DNA from: Cytobacillus sp. S13-E01
Lineage (GTDB): Bacteria > Bacillota > Bacilli > Bacillales > Bacillaceae_L
Assembly (NCBI RefSeq): GCF_029193815.1
Contig: NZ_JARFVC010000006.1
Span: forward strand, 96,702 to 160,701
Length of the DNA: 64,000 nt
Direction of reading: 5' to 3'
Both the position numbers and the translations under genes were made by a program. The notes under the pieces were generated by a model that was given only the letters and a program-made list of their open reading frames with translations, made no database searches and was not told the DNA's origin. How positions within the stretch are numbered: position 1 is the first letter of the stretch; every line of letters starts with the position of its first letter. Positions 24,872-35,522 of the stretch are shown one piece after another.

Positions 24872-27718
24872 ATGAATAATCACGAACGTAAAAAAATATG
24901 GGAAGAGTTTTATGGTCCGAATATTGGCTATATTTATGATGTATATGAGAAGTATATGGAAAATCCTGATTCTGTTGATCCATCTATAAAATCTTTATTT
25001 GATGAATTAGGTCCGCCACCGGTGAATGAACCTACGGAGCGACCATCTACAGAAGCTCTACCGCAGACAAATGTAAAAAAAATCATTTCAGCGATAAAGC
25101 TTTTACAAAATATACGTATCTGCGGACATTTGGCTGCCGATATATATCCATTACAGGATGGTTCAACTGGAGATTATCAGAGTTTTTTAGACCTAGGAAC
25201 ATATAACCTTACAACAGAAGATTTACTTGAAATTCCGGCTAAGTTGATCTGGGAGGACGCACCAGCGACTATCCAAAATGGCTGGGAAGCTTATCAACAT
25301 CTAAAGCGTGTATATACTCAGTCCATTGCTTATGAATTTGGGCATATTCATATAGAGGAAGAAAAGCAATGGTTGGATCAATACGTTGAACTTGGCAATA
25401 TTGATGCAAAGCTTTCTAATAGTGAGAGAATTGAGTTGTTAGATAGATTACTTCAAGTTGATAGCTTTGAAAAATTTTTACACAAAACTTTTGTTGGCCA
25501 AAAAAGGTTTTCAATTGAAGGAATTGATATGTTAGTTCCAATCCTTGATAAGATGATTCAAGCTGGGATTGAAGATGGAGTCGAAAATATGATGATTGGA
25601 ATGGCACATCGTGGGCGGTTGAATGTGCTAGCACACGTTCTTGAGAAGCCTTACGAACTTATTTTTTCAGAATTTCATCATTCACCGAATAAGGAGCTTG
25701 TGCCATCTGAAGGATCACGCGGGATTAATTACGGGTGGTCAGGTGATGTCAAATATCACTTAGGGGCAGATCGCACAATAAAAGGTGAAAAAGAACACAC
25801 GATTCGAGTTAACCTAGCTAATAACCCAAGTCATTTGGAATTTGTCGATCCAGTTGTGCAAGGCATCACACGTGCTTCACAGGAGGACAGGAAAACAGCT
25901 GGATTTCCTACTCAAAACAAGCAAACGTCATTTAGTGTGTTAATTCACGGTGATGCTGCCTTCCCGGGTGAAGGAGTGGTAGCTGAAACGTTGAATTTGA
26001 GCCAGCTAAAGGGGTATGAAACTGGTGGAACTGTTCACATTATTGCTAATAACTTACTAGGTTTTACAACGAACAACGTTGATTCCCGATCAACAAAATA
26101 TGCAAGTGACGTTGCAAAAGGGTATGAAATCCCTATTATTCATGTCAATGCGGATGATCCAGAAAGCTGCCTAGCAGTCATCATTTTTGCATATAAATAC
26201 CGTAAGAGGTTTAAAAAAGATATCTTAATTGATTTGATAGGCTATAGACGGTTTGGTCACAATGAAATGGATGACCCACAGGTAACACAACCCTTTTTAT
26301 ATCAACTGATTGATAAGCACCCACGGATTGCTGAAAAATATGCAAATGAGTTGATTGTAAGCAAGATCCTAACAGAAAAAGAAGCAAAAGAAAAAGAAGA
26401 GATACCATTCAAAAATCTACAAACGATTTTTGATCACTTGCTTGCTAGTGATGCAAATACGGCAAATAAACTAGCAATTCCAAAGCCAGTTGAAGAAATA
26501 TATCCAGAACTTGATACATCCGTATCAGAAAAGCTTTTAAAAACGATTAATGCAAATCTTTTAAAATGGCCTGAGTCATTTAATGTCTACCCTAAGCTTG
26601 AGCGAATTTTAAAGAAAAGAGAAACCGCATTAGACCAAGGAAATAAGGTGGATTGGGCACTAGCAGAAACGCTTGCTTTTGCTACAATTTTATCTGATGG
26701 AATACCAATTCGTCTAACGGGTCAGGATAGTGAACGTGGAACGTTCGCACATCGCCATCTTGTCTTGCATGATTTCAATACAAATGAAAGGTTTGTTCCA
26801 TTGCACAACATTCCAGAGGCAAAAGCTTCTTTTGCCATTTATAATAGCCCATTATCAGAAGTAGCTGTACTTGGGTTTGAATATGGGTATAGTGTGCACT
26901 CTCCAGAAGCATTAGTGATATGGGAAGCTCAATTTGGTGATTTTGTAAATGTCGCACAAGTTATTATTGATCAATTTATCGCAGCTGGAAGGTCCAAGTG
27001 GGCGCAAAAGTCAAGTCTTGTCATGCTTTTACCACATGGGCATGAAGGGCAAGGTCCTGAACATTCAAGTGGTCGAATGGAACGTTTCCTACAATCTGCG
27101 GCAGAAAACAATTGGATAGTTGCTAATGTCACAAGTGCTGCACAATATTTTCATATTTTGCGAAGGCAGGCGCTGATTTCTGACAAAGCAGACGCTAGAC
27201 CCTTGATTATAATGACACCGAAGAGTTTACTTCGCCACCCACACTCAGGTTCTACAAGTTCAGAACTCACCAATGAAACGTTTAAACCATTGGTTGAACA
27301 AAAAGGGACTGGAGAGCAAGTAGATAAAGTAAAGCGGGTAATCTTATGTAGTGGGAAAGTTGCAATCGATTTAGCGTCTAAAATAGAGGAATTAACGAAT
27401 GAGCAGCTAGGGTTAGTACACATTGCGAGAGTTGAACAGCTTTATCCATTCCCAAAGAAGGAAGTAAGAGAACTAACCGAACGATTTAGCAATTTAGAAG
27501 AGGTCATTTGGGTTCAAGAGGAACCAAAAAATATGGGCGCATGGCCTTTCATTCAGTCCATTCTTCCTGAAATTGTTTCTAAAAACTTATCTGTTGGTTA
27601 TATTGGTCGAATAAAACGTTCCAGTCCTGCAAGTGGTGAGCCGCATATCCATAAACAGGAGCAGGCTTGGATTTTAGAGGATGCGTTATTGTTAAGTAAA
27701 GGTGGGGAAAATCAATGA
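24872..27718 (+). CDS. odhA: 2-oxoglutarate dehydrogenase E1 component
   Basis: A 948-residue thiamine-diphosphate enzyme that decarboxylates 2-oxoglutarate in the TCA cycle and passes the succinyl group to the E2 encoded next. It begins [19 protein letters not shown] as in Bacillus OdhA; E1 blocks include [54 protein letters not shown] and [17 protein letters not shown]. The length matches OdhA (about 945). ATG 24872 is nine bases after GGGGG; a longer frame from 24827 has no ribosome-binding site. Its stop overlaps odhB by four bases. Confidence 0.97.
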   Translation: MNNHERKKIWEEFYGPNIGYIYDVYEKYMENPDSVDPSIKSLFDELGPPPVNEPTERPSTEALPQTNVKKIISAIKLLQNIRICGHLAADIYPLQDGSTGDYQSFLDLGTYNLTTEDLLEIPAKLIWEDAPATIQNGWEAYQHLKRVYTQSIAYEFGHIHIEEEKQWLDQYVELGNIDAKLSNSERIELLDRLLQVDSFEKFLHKTFVGQKRFSIEGIDMLVPILDKMIQAGIEDGVENMMIGMAHRGRLNVLAHVLEKPYELIFSEFHHSPNKELVPSEGSRGINYGWSGDVKYHLGADRTIKGEKEHTIRVNLANNPSHLEFVDPVVQGITRASQEDRKTAGFPTQNKQTSFSVLIHGDAAFPGEGVVAETLNLSQLKGYETGGTVHIIANNLLGFTTNNVDSRSTKYASDVAKGYEIPIIHVNADDPESCLAVIIFAYKYRKRFKKDILIDLIGYRRFGHNEMDDPQVTQPFLYQLIDKHPRIAEKYANELIVSKILTEKEAKEKEEIPFKNLQTIFDHLLASDANTANKLAIPKPVEEIYPELDTSVSEKLLKTINANLLKWPESFNVYPKLERILKKRETALDQGNKVDWALAETLAFATILSDGIPIRLTGQDSERGTFAHRHLVLHDFNTNERFVPLHNIPEAKASFAIYNSPLSEVAVLGFEYGYSVHSPEALVIWEAQFGDFVNVAQVIIDQFIAAGRSKWAQKSSLVMLLPHGHEGQGPEHSSGRMERFLQSAAENNWIVANVTSAAQYFHILRRQALISDKADARPLIIMTPKSLLRHPHSGSTSSELTNETFKPLVEQKGTGEQVDKVKRVILCSGKVAIDLASKIEELTNEQLGLVHIARVEQLYPFPKKEVRELTERFSNLEEVIWVQEEPKNMGAWPFIQSILPEIVSKNLSVGYIGRIKRSSPASGEPHIHKQEQAWILEDALLLSKGGENQ

Positions 27719-28992
27719 TTGAAATTAAAGTACCAGAACTTGCAGAATCACTTACTGAAGGAACGATAGCACAATGGTTAAAAAAAGAAGGCGATTATAT
27801 TGAAAAAGGCGAAGCAATCGTCGAACTTGAAACAGATAAAGTGAACGTAGAGGTCAACAGTGAATATAGCGGTGTAATAAGTGGGTTTTTATTCCAACCA
27901 GGTGACAATGTGGAGGTAGGTCAAGCTATTGCAACGCTTGATGAAAATGGAACTGTTACCGGTGATACAAATGAGGTAGCTACAGCCTCCAAACAGGAGG
28001 AAAAGGTAGAGCAACAACAAAAGCCTACTACTGCTACTGAAGAAAAACAGGAAACAAACGCCGTTACGGTACAGGAAAAAGAGAACCAAAGGAAACCTAT
28101 AGCATCACCAGCAGCTAGAAAGAGAGCAAGAGAATTGGGAATCGATTTAAATGACGTTCCATATCAAGATACACTTGGCAGGGTTCGGGTAGATGGTGTA
28201 GAAGCCTACAAGAAATCATTATCAAGTAAGGAAAATCAGCCAGAAGTGAGGAAACAACAGCCACAACAAAAAGCTGACGAGAAGGACGACATGGTCGAGA
28301 GAATTAAAATGTCAAGAAGACGACAAACAATTGCCAAAAGGTTGGTCGAGGCACAACATAACGCAGCAATGCTGACAACCTTTAATGAAGTTGATATGAC
28401 AGCAATTATGGATGTGCGAAACCGGCGTAAAGATTCATTTTATAAAAAGCACGGTGTAAAACTAGGCTTCATGTCTTTCTTCACCAAAGCAGTAATTGGA
28501 GCACTGAAAGAGTTTCCGCTATTGAATGCAGAAATCCAAGGTGATGAAATCCTACTTAAGAAATTTTATGACATAGGGATTGCGGTTTCCGCAGAAGAAG
28601 GATTAGTCGTACCGGTTGTTCGCGGTGCTGACCGGTTAAGTTTTGCGGGGATTGAAAAGGAAATTGGAGTATTGTCCGAAAAAGCAAAAACGAACACACT
28701 TGGCTTACGTGATTTGCAGGGTGGAACATTTACAATAACAAATGGTGGAATATTTGGCTCACTTTATTCAACACCGATTCTAAATGCACCACAGGTAGGC
28801 ATCTTAGGGATGCACACGATCCAAAGGCGTCCAGTTGTCATTGATAAAGAGGATACCATTGCAGTAAGACCAATGATGTATATCGCACTTTCCTACGACC
28901 ACCGAATAGTTGATGGAAAAGATGCAGTACAATTTTTAGCGAAAATTAAAGCTCTGTTAGAGGACCCTGAGGATTTATTGTTGGAAGGATAA
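27715..28992 (+). CDS. odhB: dihydrolipoyl succinyltransferase E2 component
   Basis: A 425-residue E2 subunit of the 2-oxoglutarate dehydrogenase complex. The lipoyl domain covers residues 1-77 with lipoyl-Lys 42 in ETDKVNVEV; a Gln/Glu/Lys-rich linker follows, then the peripheral subunit-binding domain ([16 protein letters not shown], about 123-160), and the catalytic domain with active-site His 396 in SYDHRIVDG. It starts inside the odhA stop (ATGA overlap), so the pair is coupled. A strong terminator follows. The E3 subunit is not here, as is usual. Confidence 0.97.
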   Translation: MIEIKVPELAESLTEGTIAQWLKKEGDYIEKGEAIVELETDKVNVEVNSEYSGVISGFLFQPGDNVEVGQAIATLDENGTVTGDTNEVATASKQEEKVEQQQKPTTATEEKQETNAVTVQEKENQRKPIASPAARKRARELGIDLNDVPYQDTLGRVRVDGVEAYKKSLSSKENQPEVRKQQPQQKADEKDDMVERIKMSRRRQTIAKRLVEAQHNAAMLTTFNEVDMTAIMDVRNRRKDSFYKKHGVKLGFMSFFTKAVIGALKEFPLLNAEIQGDEILLKKFYDIGIAVSAEEGLVVPVVRGADRLSFAGIEKEIGVLSEKAKTNTLGLRDLQGGTFTITNGGIFGSLYSTPILNAPQVGILGMHTIQRRPVVIDKEDTIAVRPMMYIALSYDHRIVDGKDAVQFLAKIKALLEDPEDLLLEG

Positions 28993-29038
28993 TGAGAATA
29001 GTTGAAATGTAGAACGAGGTTTAATCCTTAGTTCGATT

Positions 29039-29085
29039 AGTACTTGATCCCCAGTAGTACAGTGGGGATCAGGTACATTTTTATT
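29039..29085 (+). terminator. terminator of the odhAB operon
   Basis: GTACTTGATCCCCA and TGGGGATCAGGTAC (one G-T pair) around a short loop are followed by ATTTTTATTT. Confidence 0.9.
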
Positions 29086-29091
29086 TGTTAA

Positions 29092-29220
29092 GGATTTCAT
29101 AAAATTGTAAGGTTGTGTATAACTTCGTGTCTCTGTCTATCTACGTCCAGCTCCAGGCGCCATCGGATCTGAGGTCATAAGCCAATCCGTCCGGAAGATT
29201 AAAGAACAACTATCAGACTT
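29092..29220. repeat. left half of a split palindromic repeat
   Basis: The segment matches 14561-14660 and then continues into CCAGCTCCAGGCGCCATCGG, GAGGTCATAAGCC and AATCCGTCCGGAAG, as in the repeats at 24335. Its right half is found 1.4 kb away at 30618-30665, beyond the minisatellite. Confidence 0.8.
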
Positions 29221-29330
29221 TATATGTTGATCCTTTTAGACTTTAAAACAGCATAATAGAACAAAAATCTTGGAATAAGATACCTTGCTATCAGTGATCT
29301 CTAAATAGAGTCGGGTATCAAAAAAATATA

Positions 29331-30617
29331 ACTCCGAAAAAAATAAAAAACGGTAACCAAAAGAGCAATCTGATGCCCAAAATCTCGAAAAAAATAAAAA
29401 ACGGTAACCAAAAGAGCAATCTGATGCCTGAAATCGCGAAAAAATTAAAAAACGGTAACCAAAAGAGTAATCTGATGCCTGAAATCTCGAAAAAAATAAA
29501 AAACCGTAACCAAAAGGGCAATCTGATGCCCGAAATCGCGAAAAAAGTAAAAAACGGTAACCAAAAGAGCAATCTGATGCCCGAAATCTCGAAAAAAATA
29601 AAAAACGGTAACCAAAAGAGCAATCTGATGCCCGAAATCTCGAAAAAAGTAAAAAACGGTAACCAAAAGAGCAATCTGATGACCAAAATCTCGAAAAAAA
29701 TAAAAAACGGTAACCAAAAGAGCAATCTGATGCCCGAAATCGCGAAAAAAATAAAAAACGGTAACCAAAAGGGCAATCTGATGCCCAAAATCTCGAAAAA
29801 AATAAAAAACGGTAACCAAAAGAGCAATCTGATGCCTGAAATCTCGAAAAAAATAAAAAACGGTAACCAAAAGAGCAATCTGATGCCCGAAATCGCGAAA
29901 AAATTAAAAAACGGTAACCAAAAGGGTAATCTGATGCCCGAAATCTCGAAAAAAATAAAAAACGGTAACCAAAAGAGCAATCTGATGCCCGAAATCGCGA
30001 AAAAAATAAAAAACGGTAACCAAAAGAGCAATCTGATGCCCGAAATCGCGAAAAAAATAAAAAACGGTAACCAAAAGAGCAATCTGATGCCTGAAATCTC
30101 GAAAAAAATAAAAAACGGTAACCAAAAGAGCAATCTGATGCCCGAAATCGCGAAAAAAATAAAAAACGGTAACCAAAAGAGCAATCTGATGCCCGAAATC
30201 GCGAAAAAATTAAAAAACGGTAACCAAAAGGGCAATCTGATGCCCGAAATCGCGAAAAAAATAAAAAACGGTAACCAAAAGAGCAATCTGATGCCCGAAA
30301 TCTCGAAAAAAATAAAAAACGGTAACCAAAAGAGCAATCTGATGCCCGAAATCGCGAAAAAAGTAAAAAACGGTAACCAAAAGGGCAATCTGATGCCCAA
30401 AATCGCGAAAAAAATAAAAAACGGTAACCAAAAGAGCAATCTGATGCCCGAAATCTCGAAAAAAATAAAAAACGGTAACCAAAAGAGCAATCTGATGCCC
30501 AAAATCTCGAAAAAAATAAAAAACGGTAACCAAAAAAGCAATCTGATGCCCGAAATCGCGAAAAAATTAAAAAACGGTAACCAAAAGGGCAATCTGATGC
30601 CCGAAATCGCGAAAAAA
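29331..30617. repeat. 51-bp tandem repeat array, about 25 units
   Basis: Units of 51 bp repeat without spacer, built on AAAAAACGGTAACCAAAAG, (A/G)GCAATCTGATGCCC and GAAATC(T/G)CGAAAAAA. Variation is limited to a few sites (agagc/agggc, ctcg/cgcg, ata/tta/gta, gaa/aaa, ccc/cct). Because 51 is a multiple of three, several reading frames stay open for over 400 codons on both strands, but nearly all variants change the amino acid in each frame and no ribosome-binding site precedes them. It is therefore best read as a non-coding minisatellite. It lies inside a copy of the intergenic palindromic repeat. Confidence 0.9.
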
Positions 30618-30665
30618 GACGATTTAATCGACGTTCCTTAATACGGGCGCGCCTTGCGCTTTTCT
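30618..30665. repeat. right half of the split palindromic repeat
   Basis: TTTAATCGACGTTCC, then GGGCGCGCCTTGCGCTTTTC, corresponds to the right end of the copy at 16433-16690 (TTTTAATCGACGCGCGG, GCCCTGCGCTTTTC). It closes the element interrupted by the tandem array. Confidence 0.75.
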
Positions 30666-30968
30666 TATTAATCTACACTTTTTTTTTATTGTCTCGCCGG
30701 TTAAAAGTATTGCCTCAACATCATCAACAATGTTATCTACCCAATCTGATAGAATCGTTTTTTCTGTTGCTGCTATCGGATGTGAATTCGTTACAAACGG
30801 ATAGTCAGGAATACCCTGAGGAACGGCAGTTGCTTTACTTGTGGAAATGAAAGGTTCTGTTCTGATGAATGCTGATGGAACAGCAAGCTTTTCCATAATT
30901 ATACCATCGAGCAAACTGCCCGAGCTGCAGGATCCTCAGTCACCAACCACTGAAATGATAAAGGCACA
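30664..30968 (-). pseudogene. UGSC-family selenoprotein fragment (5' truncated) with TGA at the Sec position
   Basis: The minus strand reads FIISVVGD, TGA, GSCSSGSLLDGIIMEKL and continues VPSAFIRTEPF, PQGIPDYPFVTNSHPIAATE and DDVEAILLTGE. This is the second half of the UGSC family, whose motif is Sec/Cys/Thr-Gly-Ser-Cys; the TGA (30936-30938) occupies the Sec place. A 7-bp hairpin with a GTT loop (30907-30923) begins 13 nt after the TGA, with its loop at 19-20 nt, as in bacterial SECIS elements. The N-terminal half of the family is missing: a stop and a C/T tract lie just upstream, and the C-terminus runs into repeat sequence. It is thus a relic of a selenoprotein gene. Confidence 0.75.
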
Positions 30969-30977
30969 TTACATCAA

Positions 30978-31000
30978 CCCCCCCCCCTCCCTCCCTCCCT
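30978..31000. repeat. C10 homopolymer and CCCT repeats
   Basis: Ten C residues are followed by three CCCT-type units, an extreme composition for this AT-rich genome. It marks the broken 5' edge of the UGSC fragment and could be an unstable or poorly sequenced site. Confidence 0.8.
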
Positions 31001-31225
31001 TGCTTACATTATGTATTCTTTAAAACTATTAAATACCCTGTGATTTATCAGAAAATTATAAAAATAAATAAATCCCGATGTGTGAATGGAAAGGGAAGTA
31101 AGTGCAGTAGTTAGGAGTAAAAAACGATTATTCTAAAAATTTTGAAATTAATCGATGGATTTACTGCATCTATAGCATATCCTAACGCATTGCCTGCATA
31201 TAGTAGTAGTGAAAGGGGGATGTTG

Positions 31226-32074
31226 ATGCAGGAGCTACTTCGAAAACTCAAAGAATCCTATGATCAATTAAGTACTGGACAAAAAAAGGTAGCGAAACTC
31301 TTTTTTGAAGAGCCTAACAAAATTGCCTTTTCTCCTGCTTTTGAAATCGGAAAACATGTAGATGTAAGTGAATCCACAGTTATTCGTCTGACCCAGAAGA
31401 TAGGATATAAAGGCTATGCAGAAGTACAAGAAATCATCCAAAAGGATTTATCAAAGCAAAGGGTAATTACCCAGTATAAAGAAATGTCTACTATGTGCAA
31501 TCAATCATTCGTTCAAGAGCTATTGGATGCAGATGTGGAAAACATAGTACATTTAAAAAGAGTGTTAGATGAGAAAAGGATGCAACAAGTCGTAGAAAAA
31601 ATTTCTGGGGCGCGAAGAATCTATATAACCGGAAATCTCCTAAGCTATGGCCTAGCCCATTTCTTTTCATCATGGCTGAATATTATTCTAGGAAATAGCG
31701 AACTAGTCTTAAATGGAGATGACCAGTATTATCATCAACTATCAAGAATAAGTTCTGAAGATGTCCTTATTGCACTAATATTTCCTAGGTATATGAGAAG
31801 CACTTTAGAAACAGTGGAGTATGCAAAAAATCTGGGTGCTACTGTCATTTCGATAACAGACTCGGAATTGTCTCCTGTAAGCCTTAATTCCGACATTGTA
31901 TTAAACGTACCTATTACTCCAAGTATTAATGTTGATTCTTATACTGCTGTTCTATCTTTACTTACAACCATTATGAGGTCTGTATCTATTCAAGACGCAG
32001 AGAGGGTAGAAAAAAATTTGTTGCGCATGGAGGTTGTTTACCTGGAAAACAACATCTTTTATAAAGAAAAATAA
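31226..32074 (+). CDS. RpiR-family transcriptional regulator
   Basis: A 282-residue regulator. An N-terminal HTH (residues 1-77; STGQKKVAKLFFEEPNKIAF, SESTVIRLTQKIGYKGYAE) is followed by a SIS sugar-isomerase-like domain (about 110-250; RRIYITGNLLSYGLAHFF, NLGATVISITDSELSPVS). RpiR proteins bind DNA and sense phosphorylated sugars or amino-sugar-like ligands. ATG 31226 is six bases after GGGGG. It precedes and probably controls the racemase-transporter-hydrolase operon, whose first gene starts 16 bases downstream. Confidence 0.9.
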   Translation: MQELLRKLKESYDQLSTGQKKVAKLFFEEPNKIAFSPAFEIGKHVDVSESTVIRLTQKIGYKGYAEVQEIIQKDLSKQRVITQYKEMSTMCNQSFVQELLDADVENIVHLKRVLDEKRMQQVVEKISGARRIYITGNLLSYGLAHFFSSWLNIILGNSELVLNGDDQYYHQLSRISSEDVLIALIFPRYMRSTLETVEYAKNLGATVISITDSELSPVSLNSDIVLNVPITPSINVDSYTAVLSLLTTIMRSVSIQDAERVEKNLLRMEVVYLENNIFYKEK

Positions 32075-32090
32075 AGGTAAAGAAGTGGAG

Positions 32091-33227
32091 ATGAGAACAA
32101 AGTTGAAAATTGATCGGATTATCTTACGAAAAATGAAAATGCCGTTAAAGGATCCATTTGAAACAAGCTTTGGTGCAATAAAAGATAGGACCTTTATGAT
32201 TGTAGAAATCCATGGTGAAGGGGAAGTAGGTTATGCGGAAGTAGTGACTGAAAGTGCACCCTTATACAATGAAGAGTGTGTTGGTACTGCATGGCACGTT
32301 ATGGAAGAATTTCTGATTCCACTTATGTTTAAAAATCAGCAATATATCCAACATCCTGACGAAATCTCAGCAATTTTCAAACAAATTAAGCGTCATTATC
32401 TTGCTAAGTCAGGACTTGAAAGCGCCTATTGGGATTTACATGCCAAACTAGGTAATAAGTCTCTATCCTCCATTTTGTCTGGTCAGAAAGAAAGTATTGA
32501 AGTTGGTGTTTCAATTGGAATTCAAACCAGTATTAGTGAGTTATTGGTAAAAATTGACTCTTACCTAACAGAGGGCTATCGCCGAATTAAGTTAAAAATT
32601 AAACCAGGTTGGGACTACGATGTATTAAGAGAAGTACGCAACCATTTTCCACACATTCCTCTAATGGCTGATGCGAACTCAGCTTATACCTTACAAGACA
32701 TAAACCTTTTAAAAAAGCTCGATGAATTTAATTTGTTAATGGTTGAACAGCCCCTATCCCATGACGATATCATTGACCACAGCATTTTACAAAAAGAACT
32801 GAATACTCCTATTTGTTTAGATGAAAGTATCCATCAGGTAGACGATGTACGAAAAGCGTTGGATTTAGGTAGTTGTCAAATCATTAATATCAAAATTGGA
32901 CGTGTGGGTGGACTAACCGAAGCAAAGAAAATCCATGACTACTGTTTGTCTAGAAATATTCCTGTCTGGTGTGGTGGCATGCTTGAAGCAGGGCTTGGGA
33001 GAGCACATAATATAGCTCTTGCATCAATGCAAAACTTTAATATACCTGGCGACACATCGCCATCATCGAGGTATTGGGAAGAAGATATTTTAGAAGAGCC
33101 TATTCAATTTTCACAACCAGGTATGATTAATGTCCCAAAAGGACCAGGAATTGGTGTAAATGTTAATTTAGAAAAATTAAATAAGTATACAACCTTATTA
33201 AAAACCTATGATTCTTCTGAATTTTAA
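32091..33227 (+). CDS. menC: N-succinylamino acid racemase / o-succinylbenzoate synthase-like enolase-superfamily enzyme
   Basis: A 378-residue enolase-superfamily enzyme of the MenC/NSAR subgroup. Catalytic features are the Lys pair in RRIKLKIKPGWDYD, metal ligands D in PLMADANSAYT, E in LMVEQPL and D in CLDESIHQ, and the second Lys in IINIKIGRVGG. In Geobacillus a protein of this kind racemises N-succinyl amino acids; operon context here (GNAT and M20 genes) favours that over menaquinone synthesis. GTG 32085 is an alternative start with a better-spaced AAAGG. The gene is the first enzyme of the operon. Confidence 0.85.
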   Translation: MRTKLKIDRIILRKMKMPLKDPFETSFGAIKDRTFMIVEIHGEGEVGYAEVVTESAPLYNEECVGTAWHVMEEFLIPLMFKNQQYIQHPDEISAIFKQIKRHYLAKSGLESAYWDLHAKLGNKSLSSILSGQKESIEVGVSIGIQTSISELLVKIDSYLTEGYRRIKLKIKPGWDYDVLREVRNHFPHIPLMADANSAYTLQDINLLKKLDEFNLLMVEQPLSHDDIIDHSILQKELNTPICLDESIHQVDDVRKALDLGSCQIINIKIGRVGGLTEAKKIHDYCLSRNIPVWCGGMLEAGLGRAHNIALASMQNFNIPGDTSPSSRYWEEDILEEPIQFSQPGMINVPKGPGIGVNVNLEKLNKYTTLLKTYDSSEF

Positions 33228-33261
33228 AAGCACCGAAATACTATAAAAAGGGGAGACTGTC

Positions 33262-34080
33262 ATGAAAAAGATTATTATTTTATCTATTATGTTAGGAATG
33301 GCTATCATCTTAACAGCATGTGGATCAAATTCTTCGTCAACAAAGGAGGGGGCAGGAAGTGAGTTTAACTTAAAAGAAGACGGAAAATTTACTTGGGCAG
33401 CAAGTGGACTATATAAACCTTTTAATTATAAAGAAAATGGGGAGCTAAAGGGTTTTGATGTTGAAATTGGCTATGCAATAGCTGAAAAACTTGGTTTGGA
33501 ACCAAATCCAATTACAACACCTTGGGAAACGATTTTACAAGGATTAAAAGCTGAAAAATTTGACGTTATTTTAGGGAGTATGGCAATTACCAATGACCGA
33601 CTAAAGGAAGTGAATTTTAGTGACCCATATTACTACTCAGGAGGAACTGTTTTCGTTGCAGAGGGAAATAGTGAAATATCATCAGTAGAAGATTTAAAAG
33701 GAAAAAGAATTGGTGTGGTTGCTCAAAGCACGTATGATGATGCAGCAAAAAAATATACGGATGACATTAAATACTATAACAGTGATGTAACAGCTCTAAA
33801 TGACCTAACGGTTAAAGGGCGACTTGATGCAGTTATTACAGCACCAGTAGTTGGATATGAAGCACAAGCTGCCGGCTTAGAAATCATGGAAGCAGGCGAA
33901 CCTTTATGGATTGAAAAAGCAGGTATTGCAGTACGCAAAGACGATGAAGCCCTTTTAGAAGCCATAAATAAGGCGTTAAAAGAAATTATTGAGGATGGAA
34001 CATATGAAGAAATCTCGAATGGATTATTTGGGACTAATTTACTTGAAGTAGATCTAGAAGGTATAGAAGTACTTGAATAG
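33262..34080 (+). CDS. amino acid ABC transporter substrate-binding lipoprotein
   Basis: A 272-residue lipoprotein. Signal peptide with lipobox LTAC, lipidated C20, then a Ser-rich linker and a family 3 solute-binding domain (FTWAASGLYKPFNYKENGEL, GFDVEIGYAIAEKLG, VILGSMAITNDRLKEVNFSDP). Such proteins bind polar amino acids outside the membrane. ATG follows AAAAGGGGAGACTGTC. The permease and ATPase genes follow directly. Given the racemase and hydrolase in the operon, the ligand may be a D- or N-modified amino acid, which is inference. Confidence 0.92.
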   Translation: MKKIIILSIMLGMAIILTACGSNSSSTKEGAGSEFNLKEDGKFTWAASGLYKPFNYKENGELKGFDVEIGYAIAEKLGLEPNPITTPWETILQGLKAEKFDVILGSMAITNDRLKEVNFSDPYYYSGGTVFVAEGNSEISSVEDLKGKRIGVVAQSTYDDAAKKYTDDIKYYNSDVTALNDLTVKGRLDAVITAPVVGYEAQAAGLEIMEAGEPLWIEKAGIAVRKDDEALLEAINKALKEIIEDGTYEEISNGLFGTNLLEVDLEGIEVLE

Positions 34081-34115
34081 TGATCCTGCTTCTCGTTTTA
34101 GGAGGGTGATGCTGT

Positions 34116-34775
34116 GTGATTGATATTATTAATCTTTTTACTCGAACACTTTCGGGATTTTTAGAGGCTAGCTTGATTACGATTCAGTTGACAGCAGTAG
34201 GGCTCATTTTGGGCACACTGCTGGGCCTTATTTTTGCACTCTTTAAAATCTCACAATCTAAAACACTACGAAGTATTGCTGCATTGTATATTACAATCAT
34301 CCGAGGAACTCCATTAATCGTGCAAATTTCATTTTTATACTTTGGGATTTCTTCTGTTATTGTGTTATCGGGCTTTTGGGCAGGTGCTCTTGCACTAGGT
34401 ATTCATAATGGAGCGTACATTGCAGAAATTTTTCGTGGGGCAATACAAAGCATTGACAAAGGACAGTATGAGGCAAGTAGTTCACTAGGGATGACAAAAA
34501 CTCAAAGTATGAGAAGAATTATTTTTCCACAAGCATTTAAACGGTCTATACCGGCATTAGGTAACCAATTCATAATCGGTTTAAAGGATTCGTCCTTAGT
34601 TTATGTGATTGGTGTAGCAGAGATCTATTCAATAGCAAATATGGAGGCTGCTCAATCATTCCAACAATTTGAGGCATTCTTTGTGGCTGGCCTATATTAC
34701 CTTGCCCTTGTGATGATGTTCTCTTTCCTTTTCAACAGACTCGAAAATAAGCTTGATGTAGAAAAAGTGAGGTGA
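34116..34775 (+). CDS. amino acid ABC transporter permease
   Basis: A 219-residue integral membrane permease of the HisM/GlnP type with five helices. The EAA loop that contacts the ATPase reads [20 protein letters not shown] (about 122-141), and [15 protein letters not shown] near 65 is typical. GTG 34116 is eight bases after AGGAGGG. It is the single membrane subunit and probably forms a homodimer. It lies between the binding protein and ATPase genes. Confidence 0.92.
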   Translation: MIDIINLFTRTLSGFLEASLITIQLTAVGLILGTLLGLIFALFKISQSKTLRSIAALYITIIRGTPLIVQISFLYFGISSVIVLSGFWAGALALGIHNGAYIAEIFRGAIQSIDKGQYEASSSLGMTKTQSMRRIIFPQAFKRSIPALGNQFIIGLKDSSLVYVIGVAEIYSIANMEAAQSFQQFEAFFVAGLYYLALVMMFSFLFNRLENKLDVEKVR

Positions 34776-34785
34776 GGAATTCATT

Positions 34786-35508
34786 ATGCTAATTGGAAAA
34801 AACATATATAAGTCATTTGGAAAGATCGAAGTGTTAAAGGGAATAGATGTGCATGTTTTGCCAAAAGAGGTCGTGGTACTTGTTGGTGTTAGTGGATCTG
34901 GGAAAAGTACATTATTAAGATGTTTTAATTTCCTTGAAAATGTTGACAGTGGTGAAATTATCATTAATGGAAAATCGATCAATTCAAATAAAGATAACCT
35001 CCCAATTGTAAGAGCCGAAGTTGGTATGGTATTTCAACACTTTCACTTATTTCCTCATAAAACTGTCATTGAAAATGTAATTGAAGCACCTATCATTGTC
35101 AAGAAGATGAATAAAGAGGAAGCTACCGAAAAGGGGTTACAAATATTAGAAAAAGTAGGCTTAAGTGATAAGGCATATGTTTATCCAGACAAGCTTTCAG
35201 GGGGACAAAAACAACGGGCAGCAATTGCTCGTTCACTTGCGATGGAACCAAAAGCAATGTTGTTTGATGAGCCTACCTCAGCACTTGATCCAGAGCTAGT
35301 TAGTGAAGTACTTCAAGTTATGAAACAACTAGCAAAAGAAGGAATGACAATGGTTGTCGTTACACATGAAATGAACTTTGCAAGAGATGTTGCCGATCGC
35401 GTGATCATGCTTGATGAAGGAAAGATTATCGAAACAGCCGATCCAAAAACATTCTTTGAAAATCCTAGTAATGAGCGGACGCGTCAATTTTTAAAATTGG
35501 TAGATTAG
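34786..35508 (+). CDS. amino acid ABC transporter ATP-binding protein
   Basis: A 240-residue ABC ATPase of the GlnQ/HisP family. Walker [13 protein letters not shown] (about 36-47), Q loop [11 protein letters not shown], signature [17 protein letters not shown], Walker [15 protein letters not shown] and H-loop VVVTHEM are all intact. It energises uptake through the permease encoded ten bases upstream. ATG follows GGTGAGGAATTC. It is followed by the GNAT gene with a 14-base gap, so the four genes are one transcript. Confidence 0.95.
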   Translation: MLIGKNIYKSFGKIEVLKGIDVHVLPKEVVVLVGVSGSGKSTLLRCFNFLENVDSGEIIINGKSINSNKDNLPIVRAEVGMVFQHFHLFPHKTVIENVIEAPIIVKKMNKEEATEKGLQILEKVGLSDKAYVYPDKLSGGQKQRAAIARSLAMEPKAMLFDEPTSALDPELVSEVLQVMKQLAKEGMTMVVVTHEMNFARDVADRVIMLDEGKIIETADPKTFFENPSNERTRQFLKLVD

Positions 35509-35522
35509 GTGTTGGTATAGAT

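Noticed and set aside
29331..30617. CRISPR array
   Set aside because: The 51-bp units are contiguous and nearly identical, with no unique spacers and no cas genes nearby.
29318..30641. Two open frames of more than 400 codons on opposite strands, repeating KNGNQKSNLMPEISKKI or a hydrophobic counterpart
   Set aside because: The 51-bp unit length keeps all frames open; variants are almost all nonsynonymous and no ribosome-binding site precedes either frame. Treated as a minisatellite.
32091..33227. Menaquinone-pathway menC
   Set aside because: No other men genes are adjacent; the GNAT, M20 and ABC transporter context favours N-acylamino acid racemisation.
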